64,000 nucleotides of DNA, from contig BSDZ01000045.1 of assembly GCA_030268105.1 (NCBI GenBank), positions 242,956 to 306,955 on the forward strand. Direction: 5' to 3'. A program made the translations under genes and the position numbers. The notes beneath the pieces are model-generated. The model was given only the letters and a program-made list of their open reading frames with translations, searched no databases and had not been told where the DNA came from. This DNA comes from Volvox africanus. Its lineage: Eukaryota > Chlorophyta > Chlorophyceae > Chlamydomonadales > Volvocaceae. This document shows, piece after piece, positions 1 through 12,285 of this stretch (positions within the stretch are counted from its first letter, which is position 1; every line of letters starts with the position of its first letter).

Positions 1-1282
1 TGTCCCATGATCATCCTGTACGACAGTTCCTAGCGCAATTAAATTCGTCCTAATTATCCTCTGGCAAGACATGTATTCTCACGCCGTTAGATAGAGCTAG
101 TAGAGCTTATGGATAATATCAATGAACTAGACTACTGTCACAGTAACTGTGGTCTTCTGTCAAGGTGAAGCCGGCGTCGAGGGCATGGCTTTCCTCAAAC
201 ATAAAGCATTATGATTCGACAAACATTTTTAGGCTATAATATCCGCGCGACCTGGGAGTCACAAACGTGCGAACCTCCGTAGGCTCCCCATGCACAGCTA
301 GAACTAATGCAACCAAACTTTGCCTGCATTTTTCTTTCTGAAGACACCATCGTCTTCAACTTTAGGAAATGGCGCTGCTGGCCCATAAAAATCAGTCCCA
401 AGTTAGTGTTGCCCGAGCAATCTGATTGGAATGATAATTGTTATAGTAATCTAATTGGGCTGATTACGCTAGGCATGCGAAACATCGACACACTTGTGAC
501 AATCCTTTAATCTTCTAGTCAGCCTGATACCAAAGTTAGGAACTACCGAATTGATTATTTCGCACCTTTTAACGTGCTAAGCACTAGCCCACAGCAGGAT
601 GTTGCACAAGCTTCTTTTAGCAGATCAGTAAATTTATTATGCTAAAATCCGTGATTGGTGGCAAGGATTTCTGCGACAGGGAGATGTTCCCTCTTACAAG
701 GGACTTCCACAGACAACAATCATTCAGGCAGACCATAGATTTGCACACAGGCTGAGCCATCAAAGTCACAGGAAATTAACACCATAAGTATCAGTACGCG
801 ATTTACCTATCAACAAGCCCCGTAGATAACATGCACATCCGATTACCGACCTATGTACTAACGGCACAATATTACAGTAGTGCCCCTAGTAACACGCTTA
901 CAACTTATGCCCCACAGGAAATGTCGAGACACCAGCGCCTCAGCATTGCACGGCTGTCTATGAGACGACGAACTTGATCGCTATGATGCTACTCGAGCAT
1001 TTGCAGCGGCGCGGATCCTCCACTCTAACTAATTACCGCCCTCCCGTCACACACGCACATTCTACCAAAAGAACAAGCACAATCAATCATCACACCGCTA
1101 ACCAGCGGCCGCCACGTGTTCCACGAGACCTCCCGGTCCGTCAAGAGATCTTCTCGTCCGGTTTAGCATTTCGAGCAGGATCATGGAGATGGGGTCGGGG
1201 AAGCAACAAAAGGGCCGGCACTACCGGCCATAACAGATCGGCCGGCACTACCCTTATGCGCTAAGTGAGAACAAGATGACGC
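1..1282. other. Gene-free flank downstream of the minus-strand gene
   Basis: No convincing coding sequence is seen here. The stretch is the 3' flank of the minus-strand gene that ends at 1283. On the minus strand TGTAA, the usual polyadenylation signal of chlamydomonadalean algae, occurs at about 898-902, some 380 bases past the stop codon, and could end the transcript. A short open frame at 974-1264 on the plus strand has no splice context or recognisable composition. Confidence 0.5.
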
Positions 1283-4200
1283 TTATGGCGGGGGCGGGGG
1301 CGGGGGCGGCGGGGGTAGCAACCCACGACCGTCAGGTTGCAGAGGGGACCCGCCACTTTTGCCAGCGGACCTCGGCTTGGGCACGGCGGCCCCAACTGAT
1401 GCTGCAGATGCGGACGTAGAGGCGACGGACGCGGTTTGTGCTGGTGCGGATGGTGCCTTCCCGCTTTTGGGGATCCCGCTTCCGGAGTTCGTGGTTGCGG
1501 GTCCAGTTCCATTGCCGCCGCCGGCAGCTGCCGAACCACCGCCAGGGGCAGCACTGGCAGGATCGCTGGCTCGTCGGCTTGACGGTGTAGGGGCGGTCGG
1601 TCCACTACCCGCACTGGGAAGCGAGTCACCACTACGTGTCTTGCCTGCAACGGGTCGCGCAATGGGAAACCCATCATTAAGGCGTGAGGGCAAAGGGATA
1701 TGAACGCCATGAAACTAATAATAGGGGTTGGGAGCACGTTTGAGAGTCTTGAATAAATAGATGCTGGGTGTAGGGTACAGGGTAAATGCAAATGCAAAGC
1801 GCTAACAGGTATGCGTGCAGCGTCCCTTATTGCTGGTAACGAAGTTGGTCATCAAGCTTTACGTGATCCGGAAGGGAAAAAATCAAATATAAAATGAGGG
1901 CCATTGTTTTAATAATCGAAAGCTTCCTTCTTGAAAGCCAGGAACCAATTAATTGTGGGTCTAGGGCAGGACTCATGTCTTGGGGACCACATCTCGGTTC
2001 CCCTCCCTGATCGCATCCGGACCAGCCCACCTGCCGTTTCAGCCCAGGGCAGCTCACAAATGCAACCAACCTATACGCCCATGAAGTACAGTCTAGAGCT
2101 CCCTCCCACCTGCACTGCTCTGCCTTTTTGTTGTCCCTCCGCCTCCAGACCCTGCGGCCGTAGACGCGGATGTCGCCGCGGCAGCCGTGGCAGGTTTCGT
2201 GCCACGGCCATTACCGGCGTCCGTCGCGGGTCCTGCACCTCTTGCCTGATCGGCCGGTGCTGGTTGCGGAGCCTGGCCTCTGCAACCGCTGCCCGTTGTG
2301 CCTGGGGCGTGACCACCTTTGGGAGTCTGCAGGCGGAGATGTATAATGCGAAGGCGGTGTCAATAACACGGCGCTGAGGAAGGGGATGTGGGGATGGCGA
2401 CGTTGGATTTCAGGAGTGTAGATGAGTGCAGGGCGCGGCTGTTGCTGCTGCTGTGATTTGTAATAAGGACATCAGCGAGAAGGTCTGTGCGGGTATTTCC
2501 GTGCGAACAGGATTTATGTGAACGAGGAGTAGCCTGGCAGGCGCACTGCTGAAAGATTCTTGCCAGGGTCCAAACTAAGCGAGAAGCAGGTGGGCAATTA
2601 CCGCAAAAACCACAGGAGGTGACTCTTGAATGGATCCAAAACTATTTAGTACGAAATGAGAACATAAAATGGCCATATCGCAGTCTGCGGACATTTATAC
2701 CAACGAGCTGGTTTCCTTATGGCAAAGCGCTGCCAGGTCGTGCCGTGTTACTCGCGCAGACGCAACCGCCTCCTGCTCGGCTACACGTAGGCAGCAAAAC
2801 GTCCCTCTGCTTGTGGCACGTGTCGCCTGCCAGTTGTCGACACAGTAACCAATCTTCCCGGCATGGTGATTTCATGCCAGCGCTCCCTTACCTCCCCTCC
2901 CCTCGTTGTTCTTACTGACTAAGCTAAGCCCGGCCTCCCAAACGCGCACCCTACCAAGCCTATTGGCCTCTGTTACCGCAATTCCTTCCACGCACCATTC
3001 TTTCCGCCATCATCTACCATACGACTTACCCCTTTTCCTGATCCCGATTCTGATGCTCGACTGGCCATGAGCTGCTGCCGCATTAGCTGCGCCCTGCGCG
3101 CGGCAGCCTCCGCCTCCTCAATTTTGCGACGGTGCTCGTTCAGCTCCTGGGGAGAGGACGGATGGACGGATGGACAGATGGAATGGTGGGTCCGAGTAGA
3201 CTTATGAAGTGGGCAGGCGCACGGAACATAGGACAGGTGAAACAAGAGGTGTGCATGAAGGAACACAGCGCGCAGCCGGCTGCGCACAATATCCCCAGCG
3301 CCAGTTTCCCAAGGACCCCAGGTGGCGAGAATGTCGTCGTGGACATGGAAAGCGAAACGAGGAAAGACAGGGGCGGTTGGCCAGCCAGAATTCTACTTGC
3401 CCTCCTGACTGGCAGCATGAGGGCAGCAGCACCCAGGACAATTGATGACAGGGCGGTGCAAACCAATGCAAACGTTTTCGCACCTGCAACCTCCTACACT
3501 GTTCCACCAGCGCCTTAAGAGTGGCCTCCCCGAGCCGCACTACCTCCCCGGTCTTGAGGCTGCGCAGTGCAGCGTCCACATCGCGTTCCCTGGATCGAGA
3601 GTGATTGTGCGGGCGACAATTTATTACGATTGTGACATCGCGGTAGGGACCTCTTACCAAACAGCACGCCGTAAAGGAAGTTTCCGCCACTCCACTCCAC
3701 CCCACTCTACTCCATTTGAGCATCCGAACATCGCGGCGGCAGCCTTAAGGCCATCACCCGTTCCTTAGCTATAGTTTCCTGTGTTTTGGGGTATGCTCCT
3801 CCATGTTCATACTTATAGATGTATAAAATTACCCTATGTGCGTCACGCGGTCCTCGGTCTCTTCGTTACCTCTCGTAAATTGCTTAAGCGTTGCAAAGCA
3901 TTTCCCTTTTCCCAGTGCCCTCACCTCGTTGCCAGCTCTTTGGCCAAGCGCTCTTCCCGCAGGTAGTCCCTTTGACCCGTCTTGGTCACCGATGCTCCAG
4001 TCACGCTCGCCGCCGGGCCTCCTGCAACGGATCGTAGGCTGCGTGGCGGAGACGCCGCTCGTTGACCTCCATGGGAGGACTGCACTCCCACGGCCGCGCC
4101 CGCACTACCCGGACCCACGCTGGCCTCTGTCTCGGGCTGCTGCTTCTGGTTTGCACCCTTCTGCTGTGCGGATGAGATGGACTTGAAATCTGCCAGGGCG

Positions 4201-7200
4201 CCGCGCTCGTCCCACAAGTGCTCCGATTCGAACGCTGCCAGTCGGGCGTTAATTGCGCGCAGTGCACGTGCGGCTGCACGCGGGTCGTCATACAACCGTT
4301 CTGGCAGCAGCCCACCACCACCGTCCCCGGCGGCGCTGGCACGCGTTCCAGCAGCAGCACCGGCGAAGGCAGCAGCCAGCAGAGCAGGGTGGCCGTGGAG
4401 TGCCGCGGCAGCTAAAGGGGACATACCGCCGGCGAGACCGCTGCTCGTCCCTGGACGGGACGACGAGTATGACGATGCGGATAAGGGGCGTAAGCCGGCA
4501 CCTGCACCGCTATCAGCCTCTGTTAACCGCGCGCTAAGGGGTCTTGGGAGAGGGGCTGCCGCCGACGGGGTAGTGCAAGCGGATGCTGAGGCCGATGGTA
4601 ACATCATATCTAATTCCAAGTCGATTTTGTCGGGGTCTGCCACGGCTTCGCCATCATCGTCAGCAACACCGGTTGCGCTGCCGCCATCGGGCATGTTGCC
4701 GTATGTTGCCGCAGATTCAAGGTCAAAAGGGTTGATAGCCGCTCCCTCATCGTCGTTTCGAGCTAGCACGGCCTCCACAAGCTTTTCCTCCTACACGCCG
4801 AAGCGGAGCGGACGCGGAATGTACTAATAACGGGTTTTCACTGGGTACCGACGGGCAAATGAAACGAAGTGAGTGCCTTTTTGGCAATGTTAAGTATTAT
4901 TTCCATGCTTATAAATACATCTTGCCGAAATCGTCTTTACCGACATCACGGGAAGAATCAACTTCTTTACCGACGCATCCAAGAAGCCAAAACAAGCCTC
5001 GCATAGGATAAGTCTGTTGGGCCCCGGGCGTACCGGCGGAGCGGGAAAAGAGGCGATGATCTGCACCTCATGCCTTACCTCAGGCTTCAACGTGAACAGT
5101 CTCGAATAGACGGAAGAGGGCTGCGCCGCTAGCGAGCGCGATGAGCCCTGGGCCAAGGGACTAGCCGCCTGCACCTCGAGGCCGTCAAGGGAGGTCACAG
5201 CGCGGGATATCTGAGCCGCGCGAAGCCGTTTCTGCCGCTCGCGCCTACATGGCAATTTTTGAGGGCCGGGGAAATACGATTGTGAATACAAACGAAACCA
5301 CAAACCATACCAGACTATTAAAAGGATCTGACATGATGACCTCTCTTGCAATAGGCCATTTGAATATCACCCACTTGAGCGCCTCCTCTACAGTCTTAGT
5401 GTGTCGCTCAAGGCGCTTGCGCTCCTGCTCTGCCCACTGGTCGGGGAAAGTCTCCCGGTGACTGATAAGGGCCGCGATAAGCTTGTCGTTCAACACTGCG
5501 TCCAGCTCGCGGATGCGAGCAAGGCCCTCCTCGACCCGTGGGTCGGGGTGATTGGAGGGAAGCTGGTTGACGGGCAGGTCTGCAGGGGACGGAAGAGTAC
5601 ATGAGGATGAAAGGCTCCAATAGGTAAGGATTCCTAACCATCATAGAGGGGGGAAGTGCGAAAGAGCTCTACATTCAGTCGACAGGAGTCATAAGTACAT
5701 TTGAAAGGTGGAGTGCTGCGTACACAACAAGGTAGCATGTCCGGTTTAGGTAAAAAACGAATTGCTTATTTGCTGATGCGGAGGTAGGCACTTCTGATCA
5801 GCACTTCAGGTCCCAATGCTACATCCCCTCCGTGCGCGGGAAAGGAACCAACGCAAGACGAAACCACCACTGAATGCTAGATGTGACCATAATACCGACC
5901 CCTGGAGACAGCACCTTCAAATCTGCGTGGGCCCATCCAGCCTTGCAGCGTCTCAAACTGCGCCCGGCGCTGCCTAAACAACCGCTCTAACATGACCCCC
6001 CAGTCAGCGGGCAGCTCCACCAGGCGTCCACCGGATTCATCCTTGAGCTCCTAAGACCCAAAAGGCCGGGGGTAGGAAAAGAAGAGAAACTCAATCATCG
6101 GAACCTAGAGGGAGGAGAGTGCGTCGTGACTGCCGCATCGGTTTCAAAGGCCTCTAGCAGGAAATTGGAGGTAATGGTTTGGAGGGTGAGTGGGTTGTGG
6201 GTGGGACGTGGCGGAAGTGTAGCCTAGGCTGTGTGCAAGCAATCGAAACACAAACCGCAGCTTCCGTGTTTACCGCGGCGTCAGAACGTATTTGGTGGTG
6301 ACGAGGGTGCTGGTCAAGGCTGGCAACGGGGTTGTTTGTGTGAGATGAGGTCTTATTGTACAGAGAATATGAAACGGAGGCCCGTGGCGCAGACCGACAT
6401 TTAAGGCAATGGGAAACCAATGATGAGGATCCCGGGAGCCTTACATGCGAAGTTCAGATTCCGATGATCCATAAGGCCTTGAACCGACATGTTTCACGGC
6501 AAAAACATCTTCAGCAGCAGCAGCTGAGGTGCGCTTTCAAGCCATCCCTTAGTGACTGAAATGCAATCAAACCGGCAACTGCTACAATTGGAGAACAGAA
6601 ACACGCCACTGCCACGGGCAGCAGTTTAGGGACAAAAGCCATATCACATCGACATCAAACAGGCCTCTAAGCGGAGTTTCCTTCGCTGATTTCCTGGATA
6701 AACCTAGGCCTAGGCCTTGTCGTCCCGACTCCAAATACCAGAACCCGCACAGGAGGACATCAACCCGGATAATTCTTTCCCTGCGTGCCGAATATTGCGC
6801 ACCTGCAATGACGTCATGTATTCGCCCAGTTCACTGCGCCGTTGAGACTGTTCCATCTCAGTTCCCGCTGCCAGAGCAGCTACTGCTGCGCGGCTGGCAG
6901 ACAATGCCGCAGATTCGTCCATCAAGACCTCATCCCCCTCCCCTCCCTCCTCGGGTGCAGGCTGCGGCTGCTGCTCCGGAATGACCGGCGTCTGCGCAGG
7001 TGGCTCGCTGGCTGCGGTCGTCGGCCGGCTGGTGTCGGCGGGTGTCCGTGGCTCCGAATCCGTCACGTACAGGTCATGGATAACCAGCAGCAGCGAGGCT
7101 GCGGGCGCCGTCTCTAGGGAGGCCCCTGGTGGCCCTGCAGAGGCGGGTTCCTTGGAACCGTCGGACGGCAGAAGTGGTGTGGGGAGCCTGGAGTCGTAGG

Positions 7201-8278
7201 GCGTCTGCAAGCCCACAAGAGGCAGGGAAAGAGGGAATACTAGTACATGGATGTGGTTATCCAGATGAAGAGAAAAAAGTATGCCAAAAGGTATCAAGGT
7301 TATGCGGGCGGTTACCCAATTCAGTCATTCGGTTACCCAATTCCATGCGAGCATGTGGGTGGTTCTGCCATCGCAGGAAGCGCAGAGGAAGGCGGGCTGG
7401 TGGTTTGTTGACACCGGTGACAGCCCTGGGAGACCGTGGGGCACGGACGCCCGCTGTCGGCCTGTCCACGCACCATGCCGCATGATTGGGGCCATGCGCC
7501 GCAGCGTCCTGCCCATCGCCCGCACTGCTGTAGCGCCATGTAAACAGTTCAGTCGGCATAGTTTTTGACGTCTGCAACCTCGCCCCATGTTCTCTTGCGC
7601 CCTATATGTGCGGCATCTCACGGCGGCCAGAAGCGATTACTATAGAATGCGGGACGCCGCGCACTTTACACTGGACTCCAAACTCTACTTGAATCGTTGA
7701 TTTTCTTTTGCTTGCTACTAACCCGATTTCCTTAGGGATTCCTCGATAAAAAAATAAACAGATGATACGCTTCAAAACTGATCCACTATCCTTGTACCTG
7801 CACTGGGTTGGTGTAGTCGGTCAGCGCAGATGTGCTCGTTCGCCTGTCCCCGGCCACCTCAGCCATGCCGCTGCCCGCCTCTCTTCCCGAACGCAGCCCC
7901 TCCCCTGCGTATTCCGCGAACGAGTCCTCGTCCCCGTCGTCACCTGCGAAAACAGATTGCGCATCGGTTCCATGTTGTTCAAACCCACGTAGTCCAACCG
8001 TCCAATCACTGTACTTTGTGACAATGCGCATTATAGGTCTGCCGCTGTGCACAAGGTCGCAACGGCAGGGGGTAAGTACTGAATTAATTGCCAGACTTAA
8101 TTTCGTAATCCTTAACGAGGATGAGAACCAAAGCAACAAGCTGTAGCCACATACTATACCTATGAACCACAGGCAGCTCCTCCATAATGAGGCCAACAAA
8201 GCATGTTCCGCTCCACTCAAACGAAGAACACGATGGAATTAGTGAGTGAACAATCCGACGCTTGGTGAATGCTGCTTG

Positions 8279-8317
<39 letters not shown>

Positions 8318-8340
8318 AATGTCGCTATGAACGCTTGGCT

Positions 8341-8383
<43 letters not shown>

Positions 8384-11223
8384 AGCTTCAAATCCCGAAA
8401 GGCTAAAGGACCATAAGGTCACCGCTTTCACTGGTTTCATGACCGGAGAAAGCGGTAACCCATATCCATCTGGCCCATATCCTCCCAAGCCTACATGCCT
8501 TTCCCCGGCAATACTCCCATCCTCTCTGCACACGCACCGTCTTCGGACGTGGTTGGGCTTTGCATGGGGTTCAGCTTGCTGATTATGGTTGAGATGCGAG
8601 TATGAGGGGTCGCATCACTGACTAAGCCATCGGACTCATCATCGTTTCCCTCCACCGGCCACTCCTCGTCCGCTGCCAGCGCGCCCCGCAGGTCCTGCGA
8701 GTCGCTTACACCGGACCGCCGCGCGTTACCGCCAAAGGAGCGGTGCAAGTCCGTGAAAAATACGCCTCCAACTCGGCCTGCGAGGCGATAATGCAGTGGG
8801 GCATGTGAGTTGCAGGCTTCCAAGGGGAGTAAGTTGGAAACATACGTGGATTGGCGATTTAAACGGTGCAAAAACACTGGAAGGTGACGACTGCACCTAC
8901 ATCACCACCTGACCGCTATAATGCGCTGCGCATCGAAGATACATCTTGATGAAATGAAGGGATGCTTCGACCAGCGAAAGAAGGCACCGCAGAGGTTAAC
9001 CCCATCTGTTCATAATTGGGTTTAACAGGTAGGATTACTAAGAGACACGCCCGTTTCATTCATTGACTGTGCGCAGCCGCCGCTTGCATCGCATACCTTG
9101 CAACACAAACCTGCCAGGCTTGCCAGCCTCCATCCTCCATGTCCAAAGGCCATATCAAATGCTGTGCCCTTATCTGCTCTCAGCTGCTCTAGCACCCTCT
9201 TCCGTTAAGCCTAAGACAGCCCAGGACCAGCACATACCTGAAGCTACGGAGCCCGGAGTCCCTGGCACCTCGGACTCCTCCTGAAGCCGCAAGACCTTTC
9301 CACCGCAGCTGCCGCCAACATCCTCCTCTCTACCCACTTTGCCCGTCTGAGGCCATTGCTGCTGCTGGGACAACGCAACACTCTCCTCTGCAGCATAACG
9401 TCTTGTACTGCTAGTGCCAGCGACAGCTGCAGCCGCGGCTACCCTTTGCATTACTGCAGTCGCGCTGCCATCCAGGACGACCTGCGACTCACGCATTGGA
9501 GGCATGTCATCGTCACCCTCCGTCACCGGGTTGAACCGGGACGAAACGGTTGACGCCATGATATCCTGCGGTGTCCGTAACCGCGCACCAGGCGGGAGAG
9601 TGGCGTGACTGCCGCTGATGCCGGCGCCGGACGGCGTCATGCCCCCTGGCGCCGGCCCCCCAAGGTACGGGGATTGTGGCGGTGGGAGAATCACACCCGG
9701 GGTCCCGACGACAGAGCACGCCGGTGAGGAGCCAGCTTGTGTCGCCAGCACAAGAGGGTGTGCCAATATTTGGTTCGCTGAGAAGGACTTGGATGTTGTG
9801 GAATTGAGGGGAATGACGTCGTGCGGGCCAGACACTCGCCGTCCGTCAGTGCTGCGAGTCCTACAAAATGCACCCACCAGTACCAACGCCAGCAGAACTA
9901 TCTCTAGTGCAAGTTCAAATGAGCATATGTACATGAGCTGCAAGCAGCCTTGCGATCAGAAACACTAGGCTCATTGATAACATCAGGATGCATTTCACCG
10001 TGTGGTACCGGTCTAAGCTTCGGACGGTATTCACAGGCATCAAGCAGGCAAGCAAACGGGTTCTACATGGGAAAGCCCTAGCTAGTATTTGCCCAAAACC
10101 CTTCAATAAGGTATACCAGAAGGAACATGGGCAAGGACGGGATGCTGATCAGGTAACGATGCAATATGCATCCCCAATCGACGCAACACAGCGACTTTTG
10201 CATTGTGCAATCGCCCATAGGCAAACGTAACGGTTCGTGTATTTGCAGCCAATAGGCGCTAGGCGCTGCATGAGGCATGACACGACTCCCTTGGCTCGTG
10301 CTGCTTGCGACTATGGGGACAAAACACAAGCCAAAGGGTTCATGTCATCCCTCATGTATAATTGTTCCCCAACTAGCTGAGTGCGTGCACGTAAAGACCA
10401 GCCATATAGGATATGACATGGGATATTGCATAGGACTGGATGCTCAGCGAGTTCGGGAACCCATGTTACATGATGGACAACGTGAACCCCTTGCCTTGCA
10501 TTGGGTGCGTTCCCATTCTATGCCGTGTACAGACCCAGTCGCGCCGGGCAGGTAATCTTCGGCTAAGAGCACAGAGCCGATCACAGTACCTGATCAGCGT
10601 TGCCGAGCTTGGTGTCCGAGGCTTAGAGCCGACAGGTGCAACGTGTAATTCTGGTGTCGAAGGATTGTTGCAGGGATATATTGGATTTTTGATAGAGGAA
10701 ATGTCGAATAGACTTGGAAACCACATGCCTTATTTGTGGTGTTTGGACCATGCGAATCCCGAGATTTAACCCCAGCCCGCCCTGTACCCAGGTCCCCACG
10801 CTACCCAGCGACAAATATAAAACACATGTGTAAATATACACATCTTAACCTGTTTTGTAATAAGATGTTCAAATACGCACCTTGAGAACGTCCCAACTCC
10901 GATGCGGCCATGTGAGGAGCAACACTGCAAAATGAAACAAGTACAGGCCTAACAACAGAGATGAAATTATAAGCAGCAGCAACAGTGCTCAAATTAAAAC
11001 CATTACCATGGATCTGGCGTGAGAACTTCCATGGACGCTGTCAATGGGATTTCACCACCTGCTGACGAAGGACACCATTTCAATAACCCATTTGAGACAT
11101 ACTTTCTGAAGATTTTTAAAGTTGTAATAAAACTTAAGGTTCAGCGTCAGACACCTTACCCGCGCTTCCCGGTCGGCCAGGTCCAACCTTGGACCGACGC
11201 ACAGGAGTGGACGGCTTCGACAT
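1283..11223 (-). CDS. Large multi-exon protein with one hydrophobic segment, disordered linkers and charged helices; family not recognised
   Basis: Sixteen exons were traced by splice sites and phase: 11160-11223 (ATG), 11007-11037, 10881-10924, 10590-10621, 9238-9937, 8538-8777, 7798-7943, 6803-7204, 5915-6050, 5375-5579, 5079-5244, 3925-4790, 3484-3589, 3030-3146, 2110-2326 and 1283-1644 (TAA at 1283-1285). All fifteen junctions agree in phase, giving 1278 codons. The N-terminus (MSKPSTPVRRSK...) is basic. Residues about 60-85 carry a hydrophobic run (ELALEIVLLALVLVGAF) that could be a signal anchor. Residues about 85-550 and 723-1010 are Ala/Ser/Gly/Pro-rich and probably disordered. Residues about 554-690 and 1012-1085 are charged and helical (for example LARIRELDAVLNDKLI and ELNEHRRKIEEAEAAARRAQ), likely coiled coil. 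The C-terminus ends in a poly-proline run. The RELD-type helix faintly recalls FSIP1-like axonemal proteins, but this is a guess. The weakest joins are the small exons 2-4 and the entry into exon 5. Confidence 0.82.
8244..8440 (-). pseudogene. 28S (LSU) rRNA fragment inside an intron
   Basis: The plus strand reads as the complement of a highly conserved part of nuclear LSU rRNA, including GCCAGTTATCCCTGTGGTAA at about 8350 and the preceding GGAAGAGCCGACATCGAAGG. Similarity starts near 8244 and fades after about 8440, so only about 200 nt are present. It lies between the exons at 8538-8777 and 7798-7943 of the large minus-strand gene, in the same orientation as that gene. It is not a functional rRNA gene; it looks like an inserted rDNA or rRNA copy. 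Confidence 0.85.
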
Positions 11224-12285
11224 TTTCCCTCGAGTTCCTTATTGGTCACGGCACACAAAAAAACTATGTATCCGCAGTGTGCAGATAAAGTTCAGCCAGA
11301 TGTCTTCCTTGCTTTCCGCGTTATCCAGGATTCGGTAAAGATAGCCACTGAATAGCCTTCACCGTTGAAAAGATTACGTTAACGTATAGTTTCATTGAAC
11401 TTAAAGAACAGTTGTGCCTGCACAGATCGACTACTTTCGTTACATTGTTAACTATTCTCGTTATTATATCAATCATTTTGAAACAATCACATTAGGAATT
11501 CTAGCGAGTAATCCTGGGACAGGGGTAGCCCTCCGTACGGCGCCAACGGATAACGGAGTTAATCGCCTCGATATGATGCGCGGCTGCGACCTGCGATGCT
11601 GTGAGTCGTGCGACCTGAAACGGGAGATCTTGATTTACAATCTGCAGTCTGGTGCTATGTGCCCACTTGGTGTCAACGTGGTCGATGGTAACCTGGCATC
11701 TCTTATCTCGAGACTCTATGCTCGTTTCCCATCCCTTGTAAGGAATGAAGCACGTCCCTGCATGACACGGCTTCTGAACCTTTTGAACATTCGTTGTAGC
11801 CATCAGGCTGAGGTGCGACCCGTCAGTGGCTGATTGCTTGATCCCGATCTGGGTCAAATAATTTGTATAGAACCCTGAAGAAAAGGGAATCCAAGGGAAG
11901 ATGTTGGCAAGCATGGCGTTTGCAACAAAGTTCCTAACATGTCCCTTTCCTCGCAGTATCATGTTGTGGGTGCGCAGTGTGCCCACTGGTGGTCCTAGCA
12001 CTGGCAGATATCTGCCGCATTGGCAAGCCAAACGTTTTCGAATTATTCTGATAATCATGAAATACTGATAGACCAATCGAATAGTAGCCAGATCCCAGGT
12101 TTCCTTCACAGGTCTGCGTTCTTTCCTGCTCAAAGCACGCATCGCTCACAGCATACGCGGCAGCGCCACCTCCGGAGTGCTTCATTTTACATAAATCACT
12201 GTTTATGTATTATAATTTTAAAATGTTTCGGAAAATCTCAGCACGGTGTTATGAGGCCAAAAGGGAGCACTTATGGTATGGCCTA
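11224..12285. other. Intergenic region with unassigned open frames
   Basis: Between the divergent start of the minus-strand gene (11223) and the first likely exon of the plus-strand gene there are two medium open frames, 11414-11833 (plus) and 11501-12142 (minus). They overlap each other, show no domain I know, and neither has clear splice context. The shared promoter region of the two divergent genes should be here. Nothing else is recognised. Confidence 0.35.

Noticed and set aside
9170..9943. Start of the large minus gene at 9943 with the hydrophobic segment as signal peptide
   Set aside because: The codon at 9943 is TTG, and a strong CAG acceptor at 9938 joins in phase to four upstream exons leading to an ATG at 11223.
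11019..11288. Plus frame ending in GTQKNYVSAVCR, recalling tyrosine-recombinase N-domains
   Set aside because: It is antisense to a well-supported first exon, stops at once and lacks catalytic residues.
11501..12142. 213-codon minus frame with some basic and hydrophobic segments
   Set aside because: No domain, no splice context, and it competes with a similar plus-strand frame; likely chance.
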